35,301 nt of DNA from Actinomycetota bacterium (GCA_016931915.1 JAFGDU010000141.1:1-35301); one strand, 5' to 3'. Numbered from the stretch's first letter, positions 14,343 to 23,806 are shown. Numbers and translations: made by a program. The notes: generated from the letters alone by a model not told the origin.

Positions 14343-17021
14343 ATGGCAGTGAGAATGGTCAAGAGAATCAGATCGGCCTTGAGTGGAGAGGGGGGCTTCT
14401 CCCTGGCGGAGGTCTTGGTTGCGGGTCTGATACTTGTCTTAGCCGTATTCCCCATGGTGGGCATGTTCGACGGCGCGTTCCTCGTATCAAAGGCCGCTTA
14501 CGACATCAACATCTCCTCGGAATGCCTGCAGCTCTATGCAGAGCAGGTCAGGAATATGCCGTTCTACGTGCCCCATACCGAGGATAACATCACTACCCCT
14601 CTGGACCTCGACGATTTCTACTGGGGAGCTCGAACTCCGGAAAACAACAACTCATGGAGTGACGCGCCGGATGTGGTCATGAAGCCGAGCGGCGCAGAGC
14701 CTTATCCGGAATTCGAGGTTACGCTGAAGATATCGTACATTGACGAGGAGATCGTTTCGGGCATGTCGCTCGAGGACGGCGCGAACGCAACCGTGATGGC
14801 TAATGACTGGGAGCCCATGGCACTTTACGGCTACGATCGTCCCAAATCAAATAGCGGAAAACCCCTCACGCTCATCCTGTACGAGGTCAAGGTAACCACG
14901 GAAAGCGGACGGTTCTATACCAACACTCAGCTGTATGCCTCGCCCACGGACGTGGTAGCGAATGTCTACATAGACAGGGTGATCAACGTCTCCGCGGATA
15001 CCGCCAAGCTCGGCACCAGGTATAACAGCTATGGGGATTGCATAAGCGCGCCGCATGACGAGAACAATATAACCATCCGCGCCTACGGTGAGGGCTTCAC
15101 GCAGTCCGACCTCGACGGAGGACTCGTCGACCTGAAGATGGTAAGGGTGGAGGATACAGATATCCAGGTGCTGCCGGTATCGGGAGTTACTCTGACCTAT
15201 GGCGAAGAAGGCAGCGAGAAATATCTCGAGGGGCTTATCGACCTCGCTGACGACAATGGAGACGAGGAGCCGTGGGGTCCCGACTACCGCATGCCCGGAC
15301 ATTGGCACGCCTGGCTGGTGGTCAACCATATCATATCGGTGAAGAACAACGCCTTTATCGTGGAATACCCCGTGCCGGTGTATGACGAACTAAACTCCGG
15401 GTTTACGGACTCAGACGGCGACAAGCAGGGAGAGGAGAGCTCGACGAACGAGGAGCTGACCTTTACCGACCTCGACTACGTCATGAGTTTCGTCACCGGC
15501 GAATATCCCAACCCCGGCGTCGGAGCGGTGCTGCAGCTCATCCACACCGTGGAGGAGAACGGCATACCCATCGATGTCATCGAGGCCGCTGATCTGGCCA
15601 TCAACCCCTCGGCCAGCGATGGTTATCAGACGGGGCTGACGGTTACGGCTTCATTCGATTTCACCGGGCACATAGGCGGTAATTACAAAATACGCATGAT
15701 CAACTGCATGGACCGTGCCACTCCCTCCATAGACGTGCCGGGGAACACCTACTTCGAGCTCGATGCCGGGCCGTATTACTACCTGGAGGGTCCGCCGGCG
15801 TTGAACCAGGCCTACGTCTACGAGGCGACGCCGCTCACGGCATCGCCGCGCCACTTCGGGTACGACGACCGCAGTTACCCCTATACCCTGGAGATAAAGG
15901 GATTCAACTTCGATAACCTTATCGCTCCCTCCGATATAAAGCTCGGATTGGGCGGGGACACGGGCGTCGACCCGCCCGTCGGCGACAACGAGGTGGAGGC
16001 GCTGGCGGTTGATATAATCGATACTGAAACCCTGCGGGCCACCTTCGATTTCGCTCCCAGCGTGGAGGAGACGGAGCGCGGGATGTACTGGCTCTACGTG
16101 CGCAACAGCAACGGTTTCGGCAATGTCCTGCAGCCCGCGTTCGACGTACGCGCGCCGGCGCCCATCATATATTCCTACTCCTACGACACCCTCGGGCCAT
16201 GGCAGAACTACTATGGAGTGGGCTTGAGCGTGGTGGGAGAATGCTTCGACGTCGATTCCCTGGCGGGGACCTATGTCGACGTGATGATCAAGGAAGTTGC
16301 CGACCCGCTCAACGACTGGCTTGCCACGGAAGCGATGAGCGATCCCGCGGCCTCGGCGGACGGCACGCTGCTGACCTGCGAGCTCAACCTGGTCGACTGC
16401 GATATCGGGGATTGGGAGCTCTACGTGATGTCGCAGCCGGCTCTGCTGACGGACAGCGGCTACACCGACGCGATCGGAGGCGTGACCTACCAGAGCTTTG
16501 TCGACGTGGAGTACGGGACCCCCGTCCTGCTGACGCAAGGGGTGCCCGCCTCCGGAGAGCCATGGTCGGTGAGGATCACCAGCCGCTACAGGGGCTGCGA
16601 CGATGCGGGAGTGTGGGGAGACTGGAGCGCATGGCAGACGTCCACCGAGGGCAGCGGCTCCATGGCCTGGGCCTGGGAGAACGACCCCAACCACGACACC
16701 ATCAACTACAAGACCGAGGGCGAGATGTACTTCGTGGAGCTGCGCGGCATGGGGTTCAACAAGGACGGCACTATCGACATAAGTTGTATTGCCAAGAATG
16801 ACCTGCCGCCCAAGTTCCCTCTATTCAAGGCGACCTGGTCCAGTATAACGGTACAGTGCGACCGCGCGAATGCTCTGGTGTTTGTGGTCATGGACGAGAC
16901 CATGAAGAAATTCTCCGGGCCCGACGAGGGCGGATACGTGGATATGGAGATCAAGAACAATACCACTGGGGATTCTTCGGTCAAGTATATAAACAGGTTC
17001 TACTTCCGCTCAGAGGGATAA
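14343..17021 (+). CDS. Giant PilV-like prepilin with TIG/Ig-like ectodomain repeats
   Basis: An approximately 892-residue protein with a class III signal: basic leader, GEGG/FSLAEVLVAG (cleavage after 14396, Glu at +5) and helix LILVLAVFPMVGMF, matching PilV/GspI-type minor pilins, normally only 120-200 residues. The remaining roughly 830 residues form a huge extracellular region. At least four segments look like IPT/TIG-type Ig folds by their NxTIxxxGxxF pattern: ITIRAYGEGF (near 15070), YTLEIKGFNF (near 15880), VGLSVVGECF (near 16220) and YFVELRGMGF (near 16730). The protein is acidic and rich in Asp, Tyr and Trp, as many adhesins are. The start is ATG 14343 or GTG 14349, both after AAGGAGG (14334-14340); GTG 14307 is the longest option. 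A role as pilus-tip adhesin is inferred. Confidence 0.85.
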   Translation: MAVRMVKRIRSALSGEGGFSLAEVLVAGLILVLAVFPMVGMFDGAFLVSKAAYDINISSECLQLYAEQVRNMPFYVPHTEDNITTPLDLDDFYWGARTPENNNSWSDAPDVVMKPSGAEPYPEFEVTLKISYIDEEIVSGMSLEDGANATVMANDWEPMALYGYDRPKSNSGKPLTLILYEVKVTTESGRFYTNTQLYASPTDVVANVYIDRVINVSADTAKLGTRYNSYGDCISAPHDENNITIRAYGEGFTQSDLDGGLVDLKMVRVEDTDIQVLPVSGVTLTYGEEGSEKYLEGLIDLADDNGDEEPWGPDYRMPGHWHAWLVVNHIISVKNNAFIVEYPVPVYDELNSGFTDSDGDKQGEESSTNEELTFTDLDYVMSFVTGEYPNPGVGAVLQLIHTVEENGIPIDVIEAADLAINPSASDGYQTGLTVTASFDFTGHIGGNYKIRMINCMDRATPSIDVPGNTYFELDAGPYYYLEGPPALNQAYVYEATPLTASPRHFGYDDRSYPYTLEIKGFNFDNLIAPSDIKLGLGGDTGVDPPVGDNEVEALAVDIIDTETLRATFDFAPSVEETERGMYWLYVRNSNGFGNVLQPAFDVRAPAPIIYSYSYDTLGPWQNYYGVGLSVVGECFDVDSLAGTYVDVMIKEVADPLNDWLATEAMSDPAASADGTLLTCELNLVDCDIGDWELYVMSQPALLTDSGYTDAIGGVTYQSFVDVEYGTPVLLTQGVPASGEPWSVRITSRYRGCDDAGVWGDWSAWQTSTEGSGSMAWAWENDPNHDTINYKTEGEMYFVELRGMGFNKDGTIDISCIAKNDLPPKFPLFKATWSSITVQCDRANALVFVVMDETMKKFSGPDEGGYVDMEIKNNTTGDSSVKYINRFYFRSEG

Positions 17022-17036
17022 GGCGGTGAAACGAGG

Positions 17037-17594
17037 GTGAAAGAGCTGATCACGAGGGCGAGGGCTGTGGACAGGGAAGAGGGCTTCACGCTGGTCGAGT
17101 TGATCATCGCCTTCATCATCCTTGCGCTCATCGTCTACGCTGCGTTCAACCTCCTGGACGCGAATATCACGGCCGGGTCCGTATATTCGATGAAAGCCGA
17201 TATAAGCCAGGAGTTGAGGGAGACGGGCTCCACGATGGTCGACCAGTTGAGAACGGCGAACTCCTTCACAGACGCCCAGAGCGAGAGCGTTGTTTTCACC
17301 TCTTACATCACGGGTGACGCAAATCTCTACAACGTGCAGTTCCTGCGCCAGGGCGAGGAGATAATCCAACGTATCAATATCGGTGCCCTGAGCGAAGCAG
17401 ACAACAAGGTCATCGCGAGCAACGTAACCGGCCTGCAGTTCAGCTACTACGATTCCACCGGCAGCCTTCTAGACAGCCCGAGCAGCGCATTGAACTCTAT
17501 TGCCCTGATAAAGATCGTAGTGACCATGACGTTGACCTCGAGCGACAACGTGATGACTGATTCCATGGAGACCATGGTAAGGATAAGGAAGTAA
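17037..17594 (+). CDS. Type IV prepilin-like protein (PilW/GspJ type)
   Basis: A 185-residue protein with leader MKELITRARAVDREEG and cleavage site G/FTLVE (Glu at +5), followed by the helix LIIAFIILALIVYAAFNLL. The globular domain has the PilW/GspJ shape: an early QELRETGSTMVDQLR helix, then beta-strands, including ITGDANLYNVQFLRQGEEI and VTGLQFSYYD. The GTG at 17037 follows AGGCGGTGA (17021-17029). It lies between the PilV-like and PilX-like genes, the order seen in minor-pilin operons. Confidence 0.88.
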   Translation: MKELITRARAVDREEGFTLVELIIAFIILALIVYAAFNLLDANITAGSVYSMKADISQELRETGSTMVDQLRTANSFTDAQSESVVFTSYITGDANLYNVQFLRQGEEIIQRINIGALSEADNKVIASNVTGLQFSYYDSTGSLLDSPSSALNSIALIKIVVTMTLTSSDNVMTDSMETMVRIRK

Positions 17595-17599
17595 AAACG

Positions 17600-19972
17600 G
17601 TGAAGAAGCCGCTTGACATGGTAAATGGCGGGGAGTGGTTGGTGATGAAGATAATGCGACCAGCAACAAAGAGATCGGGAGCGAGTGTTCTCGGCACGGG
17701 CGCGGGTGCGGGAAACACGGAGGGAGAGGGCGGCTTCGCGCTTATCTTCGTGATATTCACCATTATGGTCGTAGGGATATTGGGCGCGATGGTGCTGCTC
17801 TACACGGCCTACGCGCTGCGCAGCGCCGAGGGCGTCACCCCGTCTTCGCGGGCGCAGACTACGGCGGAAGCCGGCCTGGATACCGTTCACGCCATGCTCG
17901 CCGCCGGGGACATAGATGACTCTACTCCCCCCGAGACGCCTATCACCGGCACGATGTGGGACGGGAAAGGTCAGTTCAGCGTCAGCGTGGTCAAGGACCC
18001 CAAAACGGGAGACGGCGACCCCTACGACTGGTTGGTCACCTCTCAAGGGGAATACACGGCGGAGATTGAGGGCGTCGATCGTACCTTCTACCGCACTCTG
18101 GAAGAGGTAATAACCTTCGCCGGGGGGAGGTACTACAGCGCCCTCGACTACGTGCTATTCTCCAAGGAGGGGAGCATAGATATAAACCTCCTGGGTGACC
18201 TGGACGTAGCGGACGTGGGAGGGATCCTCATAGACGGTAACGTTTACGCCGGCCAGGACATAGTCCTGGACAACGCCGCCAAGCTCATGGCCGGAACCGA
18301 ATTCGAGCTCCAGGGAGACGTGGTTACCGAGTACGGCGATATCGTCGCCGTGGAACGCAACGTGGCCTTCGCGTCCTCGAATTTCAGGATACTGGGCGAT
18401 ATGTACAGCGGGATACTCACCGGTCCAGGAGATGTCGGCGGCGGAGTGAAGCTGGAGAGCAGGCTCATGTTCCTCAACGGCGGCAATATAGAGGTCGTCG
18501 GCGATATCAACTCCTACGGCAGGCTGCGCGACTACGATTTGGGGGTGAGGCTGTACAACCATGTCGGCGTACTGGGGAACTGCAACACGCACATCAGCGG
18601 CACCATAAGGTCCAACCATGACGTCTACGCGGAAAACGATGCCATCGTAGCCGGCAGTCCCACCATGGATATAGACGGCACGATTTACTGCGGCGAGGAC
18701 GTGGAGATCACCTCGGATCTGTTCTTCGGGGGAAACCTGAGGCACGACATCAACGGCAGCATCTATGCCGCGGGGGATATCGATCTCTACGCGGAGGGGA
18801 CTGTGCTGGGGCTTCTGTACAACCGCGTCGGAGGAGACATCCAGGCGGGCGGAGACGTGAACATCTCTCATCAATTCAGCATAGGTTGCGTCAGCCCGAG
18901 TGGATACGTGGTGGCGGGAGATATCTATGGGAACAACGTAACCATGTACAGCCGCCTCGGCGCCGCGGGGACCCTCGCCAACAGCGTAGGGGGGAACATA
19001 TACGCCGACGGCTGGATAGACCTCGATAATATCAGCGGCGCGTTCGCGACGAGCAGGGTAAACGTCGGCGGAAGCGCCTATTCCAGGGGTCGCATGGATA
19101 TCTATGCTCAGGACGGATTTATCTCTTCTGCTCCCGTAAAGGTCTCAGGCGCCGTCCTCGGGCTGGATCCGCCGGGAACCGGCCTCTTTTCCCTGGGTAA
19201 TATGTCCCTGGAGGAGTCTGGATCGACGGACATCACTATTACCGGCGATGCGAGGGATAACACCGCGGACGGGCCCACCATCGGCGGTACCGTAGATATA
19301 TCAGGCGCGAAGACGCCCGCACTGTCGCAGCTTGCTGTCCCCTCGGCTGGCGAGCCGGAGCCGCCCACAGCGTACGTCGAGGTACTGCTGCCGAAATGCG
19401 ACTTCGACTACTACCGCGAGCTGGCCAAGCAGCAGGAGGATACCGACGGTCAGGACCACTACCGGGAGGCGAGCGTGCCGGACTTCGACCTCGGAGCGGG
19501 GGCTTACAGCTCGAGCCTCTACGTCATCTTCGTTGAGGGCGACCTGGGGATCGGCACCGTCGATATCCCCGTAGACTGCAAGGCGGTGATGGTGGCCACC
19601 GGAAACGTCACCCTGCAGGAGGAGTTGCGGCGCCAGGGAGCCGGAGACGCGGAGTTCCAGATCATCGCCGGCGGAAAGGTCACCTACGATACCAACTTCA
19701 ACGTAGCGCTTGACGACAGCGACAGTTTCTTCATCTACGCGGCGGACGAGTACTATGACCCCGTTACCAGCCCAATCAGCGTGGAGTACGAGATGGGATG
19801 GTTCCGCAACCTCAACGGGCAGATAACCGCCAGGGGAGACATCCAGATCAATTCTTACGAAGATGCTTTCAAGTGGGGTCCGCACGAGTATTCGATCCAC
19901 TACAAAAACCCCTCGGTTCTCGGCGAGGCCTTCCGCATCCCCTTCACGGTCAAGTCGTGGAAGGAGAAGTAG
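17600..19972 (+). CDS. PilX-like protein with a long beta-helix/bactofilin-like repeat region
   Basis: A 790-residue protein. The N-terminus has EGEGG/FALIFVIFTIMVVGILGAMVLL (cleavage after residue 45) without the usual Glu at +5, then ALRSAEGVTPSSRAQTTAEAGLD, the PilX N-terminal pattern. Residues about 185-575 are a chain of short repeats of the type GxIYAxGDIxL (GNVYAGQDIVL, GTIYCGEDVEI, GSIYAAGDIDL, GDIQAGGDVNI, GNIYADGWIDL), which should fold as a right-handed beta-helix like polymer-forming bactofilins. The C-terminal 200 residues (YVIFVEGDLGIG, VMVATGNVTL, EFQIIAGGKV, GQITARGDIQI) look like the domain often attached to PilX proteins. GTG 17600 has AAGGAAG upstream; ATG 17645 with GGGGAG gives a 30-residue leader and is also plausible. 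A terminator follows. Confidence 0.82.
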   Translation: MKKPLDMVNGGEWLVMKIMRPATKRSGASVLGTGAGAGNTEGEGGFALIFVIFTIMVVGILGAMVLLYTAYALRSAEGVTPSSRAQTTAEAGLDTVHAMLAAGDIDDSTPPETPITGTMWDGKGQFSVSVVKDPKTGDGDPYDWLVTSQGEYTAEIEGVDRTFYRTLEEVITFAGGRYYSALDYVLFSKEGSIDINLLGDLDVADVGGILIDGNVYAGQDIVLDNAAKLMAGTEFELQGDVVTEYGDIVAVERNVAFASSNFRILGDMYSGILTGPGDVGGGVKLESRLMFLNGGNIEVVGDINSYGRLRDYDLGVRLYNHVGVLGNCNTHISGTIRSNHDVYAENDAIVAGSPTMDIDGTIYCGEDVEITSDLFFGGNLRHDINGSIYAAGDIDLYAEGTVLGLLYNRVGGDIQAGGDVNISHQFSIGCVSPSGYVVAGDIYGNNVTMYSRLGAAGTLANSVGGNIYADGWIDLDNISGAFATSRVNVGGSAYSRGRMDIYAQDGFISSAPVKVSGAVLGLDPPGTGLFSLGNMSLEESGSTDITITGDARDNTADGPTIGGTVDISGAKTPALSQLAVPSAGEPEPPTAYVEVLLPKCDFDYYRELAKQQEDTDGQDHYREASVPDFDLGAGAYSSSLYVIFVEGDLGIGTVDIPVDCKAVMVATGNVTLQEELRRQGAGDAEFQIIAGGKVTYDTNFNVALDDSDSFFIYAADEYYDPVTSPISVEYEMGWFRNLNGQITARGDIQINSYEDAFKWGPHEYSIHYKNPSVLGEAFRIPFTVKSWKEK

Positions 19973-20010
19973 GAAAGACGGTAGCGGAAGACAGAGTAAC
20001 GAGAACAGCG

Positions 20011-20041
20011 AAGGGAGCTCCACCGGGGGGCTCCCTTTTTT
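20011..20041 (+). terminator. Rho-independent terminator after the prepilin cluster
   Basis: AAGGGAGC (20011-20018) pairs with GCTCCCTT (20030-20037), and the T-run continues to 20041. It separates the pilin cluster from the peptidase gene. Confidence 0.85.
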
Positions 20042-20082
20042 ATGGGGGCGGATCGCGCTGCAATGAGCCTTGAGGGGGAGGA

Positions 20083-20110
20083 TTGACCATATACGGGAGA
20101 GAAGCATAAT
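20083..20110 (+). promoter_or_regulatory. Predicted promoter for the M24 peptidase gene
   Basis: TTGACC (20083-20088) and CATAAT (20105-20110) have a 16-base spacer; five of six bases match consensus in each. It lies just after a terminator, which supports it. Confidence 0.5.
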
Positions 20111-20187
20111 TGAGATTGCATGGAGCAAGGGGATAAGGACTGCGAGAGGAACGACGTTGAGAGGGATCTGCCGCAAGGTGATAGATC

Positions 20188-21291
20188 ATGTCTGCAGGTG
20201 AGGCGCGGCTCAAAGACGAGTATACAGCAAGGCGGCGCGCATACAGAGAGCAGATGCGCCACGAGAACCTCGACGGGGTCCTCGTTACCCATCTGCCCGA
20301 CATCCGCTATCTCTGCGGCTTCACCGGCTCGAGCGGCATGGTGCTTCTCTTGCCCAGGCGGGGCCTGTTCCTCACCGACTTCCGTTACCGCGAGCAATCG
20401 GCACGTGAGATCGTAGGCCTGAAAACGATCGTATACGAGACCGGGCCCGAGAAGAGCCTGCTGAAAACACTGGGAGACGACGGGCTATTAAGGATCGGCT
20501 TCGACCCCGAGTTTCTATCCTATAAGGGTACCATGTCGCTGCGGCGCTATCTCAAGGGGAAAGCCAGCTTTGTACCCCTGAAGCGCTCTCTGACGCTGTT
20601 GAGAGCGCGTAAGAGCCGTTTGGAGCTGGAGAAGATACGTAAGGGCATAAGGATAGCCGAAGAGGCTTTCAGGGATGCCTTGAGAGAGGTAGAAAGAAAC
20701 ACGACAGAAACGGACCTTGCCCTGGCGGTCGATACGGTGGCCCGCAGGAAAGGAGCGGAAGGCCCCGCGTTCGAGACCATCGTTGCGAGCGGGCTCCGGG
20801 GGGCCTTGGTGCATGCAAGCCCGTCAAGGCGGAGGCTGCGGGGGGCTGCGGTGATCGATTGGGGCGTTATGTACGAGGGATACTGTACGGATGCCACGCG
20901 TACGGTAGCTTTCGGCAGGGTCCCGGATGCAGTGAGGAAAGCCCACTTACTGGTGCTGGAGGCCCAGGAGCGGGCGATGGAGAAGATCCGGCCGGGCGTG
21001 AGGGCGCGTGACGTCGACCGGGCAGCGCGGGAGGTCATCGAGGAGGCCGGCCTCGGCGATGCCTTCGGCCATGGTCTGGGCCATGGAGTGGGGCTGGAGG
21101 TGCACGAGCGGCCATACGTGGGGAAGACCAGCCGGGACGTGCTCGAGGAAGGCATGGTGATCACCAACGAGCCCGGCATCTATCTCAGCGGCGTAGGGGG
21201 TGTAAGGGTAGAGGACATGCTGCTCGTGACGTCTCAGGGAGCGGAGCTTTTGACCACCCTGCCGCGCACCCTCGATCCCGGCGGTTATTAA
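20188..21291 (+). CDS. M24-family Xaa-Pro peptidase (aminopeptidase P/prolidase type)
   Basis: A 367-residue metallopeptidase that removes residues before proline. The N-terminal creatinase-like domain includes LVTHLPDIRYLCGFTGSSG. The C-terminal pita-bread domain has all five metal ligands: Asp in IDWG, Asp in YCTDATRT, His in GHGLGHGVG, Glu in ITNEPGIY and Glu in RVEDM. The ATG at 20188 has AAGGTGA (20175-20181). Peptidase next to efp is a widespread order in bacteria, where both concern proline-containing proteins. Whether it cleaves dipeptides (PepQ) or longer peptides (PepP) cannot be told from sequence. Confidence 0.93.
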   Translation: MSAGEARLKDEYTARRRAYREQMRHENLDGVLVTHLPDIRYLCGFTGSSGMVLLLPRRGLFLTDFRYREQSAREIVGLKTIVYETGPEKSLLKTLGDDGLLRIGFDPEFLSYKGTMSLRRYLKGKASFVPLKRSLTLLRARKSRLELEKIRKGIRIAEEAFRDALREVERNTTETDLALAVDTVARRKGAEGPAFETIVASGLRGALVHASPSRRRLRGAAVIDWGVMYEGYCTDATRTVAFGRVPDAVRKAHLLVLEAQERAMEKIRPGVRARDVDRAAREVIEEAGLGDAFGHGLGHGVGLEVHERPYVGKTSRDVLEEGMVITNEPGIYLSGVGGVRVEDMLLVTSQGAELLTTLPRTLDPGGY

Positions 21292-21453
21292 TCTCAAACG
21301 CAGAGTATCGTATTCCGGGCCGCATGGAGGAAAACGGCGCAGCCCCCACCTCGACCCAGGCGCCGGTCAGTTCCACCCAAGTTTGTCTCTCCGTACACCC
21401 TGGCGATAACTTCGGAGATATCGCAACTGTATCGAAAGCGGGAACCGGAGCTA

Positions 21454-21462
21454 TGCTAAAAT
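21454..21462 (+). promoter_or_regulatory. Extended -10 promoter element for efp
   Basis: TGCTAAAAT forms an extended -10 (TG-N-TAAAAT) about 42 bases before the efp ATG. No good -35 is seen, as is common for extended -10 promoters. The rest of the 212-base gap after the peptidase gene shows nothing else recognisable. Confidence 0.5.
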
Positions 21463-21503
21463 GATTTTCGCAAGCTTAAAGAAAAGGACAGGAGAGAGCA
21501 GTC

Positions 21504-22064
21504 ATGATAACGACCGCCGATTTCAGGAACGGTATGACCATAGAGATGGACGACGTTCTCTACAACATCGTCTACTTCCAGCACGTGAAGCCGGGTAAGG
21601 GAGGCGCATTTGTGCGCACGCGGCTCAAGAACCTCAAGACGGGTGCCGTTGTGGAGAAGACGTTCCGGGCGGGAGAGAAGGTCGAACTGGCGATACTTGA
21701 CAAGCGCAGGATGCAGTTTCTCTACCGCGAGGGCACGAACTTCATTTTCATGGACACCGAGACGTACGAGCAGATGCCGGTGAGCGAGGATGAGGTCGGC
21801 GAGGCGGCCACTTTCCTCCTCGAGGGCACGCAGGTGGAGATATCTCTATACGAGGGGAAAGCGGTGGGCGTGGAGCCGCCGGTCTTCGTGGAGATGGAGG
21901 TGACGGATACAGCCCCAGGGGTTAAAGGCGATACCGCCAGCGGGGGGAGCAAGCCGGCTACGCTCGAGAGCGGTCTCGTGGTCAACGTGCCGCTGTTCAT
22001 AGATGCGGGCAGCAGGATTAAGGTGGATACGCGCAGCGGCGAGTACGTGGAAAGGGTGGACTGA
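21504..22064 (+). CDS. efp: Translation elongation factor P
   Basis: Relieves ribosome stalling at polyproline. The 186-residue protein has all three EF-P domains: the KOW-like N-terminus with K32 at the tip of KPGKGGAFVRT, a central OB domain (YREGTNFIFMDTETYEQ) and a C-terminal OB domain ending GSRIKVDTRSGEYVERVD. A Lys at the tip is the residue that is modified, or used unmodified, in many bacteria; no modification enzyme is in the window. GGAGAG (21491-21496) precedes the ATG. The first gene of a run efp, Asp23-family, nusB. Confidence 0.97.
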   Translation: MITTADFRNGMTIEMDDVLYNIVYFQHVKPGKGGAFVRTRLKNLKTGAVVEKTFRAGEKVELAILDKRRMQFLYREGTNFIFMDTETYEQMPVSEDEVGEAATFLLEGTQVEISLYEGKAVGVEPPVFVEMEVTDTAPGVKGDTASGGSKPATLESGLVVNVPLFIDAGSRIKVDTRSGEYVERVD

Positions 22065-22069
22065 ACGGG

Positions 22070-22402
22070 ATGTTGGATGCCGGTTCTTATAAGATGCGAC
22101 AGGGCATTCCCGAGCTCATCGCCGGAATAGCCCTTGCGGGGATAGAGGGAGTGTCCGGGATCGGTATACGTATCGAGCATCCCGAAGACGCGAGGAAACG
22201 CAAGAACCTCAGCAGGGGCATAAAGGCCGAGGTCGACCAGGGCAAGATCGCCCTCGAGATCGACGTGAACATGGAATACGGCAAGGAATTCATGCAGCTG
22301 GCAATGGAGATCCAGGGTTCCCTGAAGGAGATGGTAGCGGCCATGACCGGATGGGATGTGGTTGAGGTGAACGTGAATGTGGTGGGGGTGAACGCCCTCT
22401 AG
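22070..22402 (+). CDS. Asp23/Gls24-family protein (YqhY-like)
   Basis: A 110-residue protein that lacks a membrane segment. The C-terminal half, EVDQGKIALEIDVNMEYGKEFMQLAMEIQ and MTGWDVVEVNVNVVGV, matches the Asp23/YloU pattern (strand, helix, then a VxVxVxGV strand). In Firmicutes the same family (YqhY) sits directly before nusB and has been connected to acetyl-CoA carboxylase control; that role is only a pointer here. The ATG at 22070 has a weak G-rich SD and lies five bases after efp; the stop abuts the nusB start. Confidence 0.85.
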   Translation: MLDAGSYKMRQGIPELIAGIALAGIEGVSGIGIRIEHPEDARKRKNLSRGIKAEVDQGKIALEIDVNMEYGKEFMQLAMEIQGSLKEMVAAMTGWDVVEVNVNVVGVNAL

Positions 22403-22978
22403 GTGGACAAGCCCAAGTCCTTGAGCAGGCGAACGCTGGCCCGCATGCTGGCCTGCGACATCCTGTACCAGATAGACCTGAGCGGGGACGACCCTCAAAA
22501 GGCGATCGCTGAGCTCAATCGCATGCTCCGGGAGGGCATCGACGAGGAGCCGGCGCCGCCGCAGGAGATACCGGACATTTCCCTGGAGCACGTGAAACTC
22601 CTCCTCGGGAACAGCGCGGACATCGAGGAGCTGGTGTCGTTCGGGTCGGCCAGCCTCGAGTATCCCGAAAGCGTCCCGGATTTCTCGCTGGAACTAGTCG
22701 AGATATTTCTGGAAAAGCGGGAGGAGATAGATGGCCTGATCGCCTCCTATGCCGATCGCTGGTCGCTGGAACGCATGCCCATGATCGACCGCAACCTCCT
22801 GAGGCTGGGCTTCGGCGAGTTGCTCTACCGCCGCGACATACCCGCCAACGTCACCATAAACGAATACCTCGAGCTGGCGAAGACTTTTTCCACCGAGGAC
22901 TCGGGAAAATTCATCAACGGCGTACTGGGGAAGCTCGTCAGGGACAAGGGGCTGCATGGACGCGCGCAAGATGGGTAG
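22403..22978 (+). CDS. nusB: Transcription antitermination factor NusB, with an insertion
   Basis: Binds NusE/S10 and boxA RNA during rRNA antitermination. The N-terminal RTLARMLACDILYQIDLSG and the C-terminal WSLERMPMIDRNLLRLGFGELLYR...INEYLELAKTFSTEDSGKFINGVLGKL are typical. It is 191 residues, against about 140 usually. The extra 45-50 residues (about 45-93, rich in Pro, Glu and Leu) fall between the two helical halves. The GTG at 22403 directly follows the preceding TAG, so translation is probably coupled. Confidence 0.93.
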   Translation: MDKPKSLSRRTLARMLACDILYQIDLSGDDPQKAIAELNRMLREGIDEEPAPPQEIPDISLEHVKLLLGNSADIEELVSFGSASLEYPESVPDFSLELVEIFLEKREEIDGLIASYADRWSLERMPMIDRNLLRLGFGELLYRRDIPANVTINEYLELAKTFSTEDSGKFINGVLGKLVRDKGLHGRAQDG

Positions 22979-23156
22979 CGGGACGGCGCCCGGTAGATGC
23001 CGCCGGCGGTATTGCACCCGCAGCGGAGAACATTAAAGAACTCACCCGTACCCGGATCATGGAAAGATCCGTGGGCCGAAGGGGAATGTAACAGAGATTG
23101 AACACAACATGTTATATGTTGCCCTGGGGCATGGCTGGGTGCTATTCTGGGGGAGA
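22979..23156 (+). other. Intergenic region nusB to pyr leader
   Basis: Two short hairpins without T-runs are visible: CGGATC (23053-23058) with GATCCG (23066-23071), and CAACAT (23105-23110) with ATGTTG (23116-23121). The second is centred in an AT-rich spot with a TTGAAC just before it and may mark a promoter or operator, but boxes of correct spacing are not seen. Confidence 0.35.

Positions 23157-23806
<650 letters not shown>

Noticed and set aside
15651..16694. A 347-codon minus-strand frame opposite the giant prepilin
   Set aside because: Composition is typical of an antisense shadow and no promoter or SD is visible; the + strand frame has a full prepilin signal.
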